DNA of 5,298 bases from Planctomycetota bacterium (GTDB taxonomy: Bacteria; Planctomycetota; Planctomycetia; Isosphaerales; Isosphaeraceae). How positions within the stretch are numbered: the first letter of the stretch is position 1; every line of letters starts with the position of its first letter. The position numbers and the translations under genes are program-made. The DNA lies in contig JAKBCQ010000265.1 of the NCBI GenBank assembly GCA_021807585.1, forward strand, positions 1-5,298. The letters are read 5' to 3'. The notes under the pieces are model-generated. The model worked only from the letters and a program-made list of their open reading frames with translations, did not search any database and was not told the origin of the DNA. Below, in pieces: positions 4,297 to 5,298 of this stretch.

Positions 4297-5298
4297 AGAT
4301 CGCCTTGATCACCCGCCGATACCCTCCGCTGATAGGCGGCGCCGAGAAGGCTTTAAGCTACCTCGCCGCGGCGTTCGATCGCGCCGGCGCCGACGTCGCC
4401 GTCGTGGTTTCGGCGATTCCGGGTCGGCCGATCGAGCCCGATCCCGCGCAACGACCCCGAGTGATCCGCCTGCCGACGTCTTCGCTTCGCTTTATCGGAA
4501 CTTACATGTATATGAGCAATCTTAAAAAATGGTTGCTCAATAATAAAATTGATATTGCATATGTATCGATGTTAAAGCACGACGCGTACGCGGCGATCGG
4601 CGCGGGCGCGCGAGCGGGGTTTCCGGTCGTTTTGCGGCCCGAGGGGGCGGGCGCGACGGGAGATCTGGCGTGGCAAAAACGGGGTCGGTTCGGCGCGACG
4701 ATCGGCCGGAGGTGTCGATCGGCGGACGCTTATGTGTCGATTTCGGCGGCGATCGAGCGCGAGCTGCTGGCGGAGGGATACGATCGCGGACGGATTTATT
4801 CACTTCCCAACGGCGTGCCGATTCCCGCGATCGCGTGGCGGCCGCGTGCGGGAGGGCTCGAACGCCCGAGGGGGACGTTTGTCGGTCGATTGGCGGTCGA
4901 GAAGAACCTCGAAACGCTCGTCGACGCGTGGCGGATCGTCCTACAACGTCGACCCGCCGCCGAACTGACGCTCCTCGGCGAAGGGCCGATGAGACATCGG
5001 CTCGAAGAAAAGATCCGATCGCTCGATATGACGGAATCGGTGCGGCTCGCGGGGGGGGTCGACGATCCGTCAATCATGTTAAGAGACTCCGATTTGTTTA
5101 TTTTGCCGTCGAATGAGGAGGGGATGAGCGTGGCGTTATTGGAGGCGACGGCGCTCGGGATTCCGATCGTCGCCTCGGCGATTCCGGGGAACCGCGCGAT
5201 CGTCGACGACGGCGTTCACGGACTTCTCGCCGATCCCGCCGACCCCGCGGCGCTCTCGGGCGCGATCGAACGCTCGCTCGACGATTACGAACATTCGA
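4293..5298 (+). CDS. Family 4 glycosyltransferase, 3' end outside window
   Basis: A GT-B fold sugar transferase of family 4 (group 1), a cytoplasmic enzyme that uses nucleotide sugars, usually in envelope polysaccharide or glycolipid synthesis. The frame is open for 335 codons to the window edge. Residues 1-18 (MKIALIT...GGAE) are the acceptor-domain start with the glycine-rich GGAE at 15-18; LPNGV at 171-175 marks the domain junction; FVGRLAVEKN at 196-205 carries the donor-phosphate ligands Arg199 and Lys204; GEGP is at 229-232; and the E-x7-E motif is Glu276 and Glu284 within NEEGMSVALLEA. Only a few tens of residues should be missing. The start is TTG, overlapping the hpt stop as TTGA, with a weak GAAGAGA ten bases before it; MKIALIT is a typical family N-terminus. 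No signal or membrane segment is visible. It contains a G8 run and a markedly AT-rich codon island at about 4500-4576. Donor and acceptor cannot be named. Confidence 0.9.
   Translation, partial: MKIALITRRYPPLIGGAEKALSYLAAAFDRAGADVAVVVSAIPGRPIEPDPAQRPRVIRLPTSSLRFIGTYMYMSNLKKWLLNNKIDIAYVSMLKHDAYAAIGAGARAGFPVVLRPEGAGATGDLAWQKRGRFGATIGRRCRSADAYVSISAAIERELLAEGYDRGRIYSLPNGVPIPAIAWRPRAGGLERPRGTFVGRLAVEKNLETLVDAWRIVLQRRPAAELTLLGEGPMRHRLEEKIRSLDMTESVRLAGGVDDPSIMLRDSDLFILPSNEEGMSVALLEATALGIPIVASAIPGNRAIVDDGVHGLLADPADPAALSGAIERSLDDYEHS
5051..5058 (+). repeat. Run of eight G in the family 4 glycosyltransferase gene
   Basis: Eight consecutive G encode part of Ala-Gly-Gly-Val (residues 253-256). The protein reads in family-consistent fashion on both sides (VRLAG before; DDPSIMLRDSDLFILPSNEEG region after), so the present length is in frame. 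A one-base change would abolish the E-x7-E catalytic motif downstream. Confidence 0.5.

Overview
The window looks like a GC-rich bacterial chromosome (roughly 60% G+C by eye). It has tightly packed genes, TTG starts and weak Shine-Dalgarno sites, apart from two clear ones. The gene set and codon style remind me of Planctomycetota, but no marker gene is present, so that assignment is a guess. No rRNA, tRNA, CRISPR array, transposase or phage gene was recognised.

Layout. Bases 1-519 hold no convincing gene; they carry a perfect 14-bp palindrome (79-92) and an AT-rich left edge. A two-gene + strand unit follows: a YdjC-family carbohydrate deacetylase (520-1425), whose end overlaps a soluble-looking family 2 glycosyltransferase of the dolichyl/polyprenyl-phosphate sugar synthase type (1415-2344). 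The start of the latter is complicated by a 62-residue low-complexity extension that contains a perfect hairpin and a run of eight C. A beta-class DNA adenine methyltransferase lies convergently on the - strand (2407-3348) with no restriction enzyme beside it. A 426-bp divergent intergenic region (3349-3774) carries candidate promoters in both directions. Finally there is a second + strand pair: hypoxanthine phosphoribosyltransferase (3775-4296, TTG start), overlapped by TTGA with a family 4 glycosyltransferase (from 4293) that runs off the right edge.

How the genes may work together. The deacetylase and the family 2 glycosyltransferase could act in sequence, loading an N-acetylated sugar on a polyprenyl phosphate and then deacetylating it, as NaxD/FlmF2 do in Francisella. 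With the family 4 glycosyltransferase this suggests envelope glycan assembly. The purine salvage gene and the methyltransferase have no evident link to that role.

Most interesting signals. The hexamer CGATCG occurs 34 times by hand count, about twenty times the random expectation. It appears in several reading frames and in non-coding DNA, next to an orphan methyltransferase. There are also islands of A/T-ending codons at motif regions, and the hairpin plus C8 tract at the head of the family 2 glycosyltransferase. No clearly new multi-gene system is visible.
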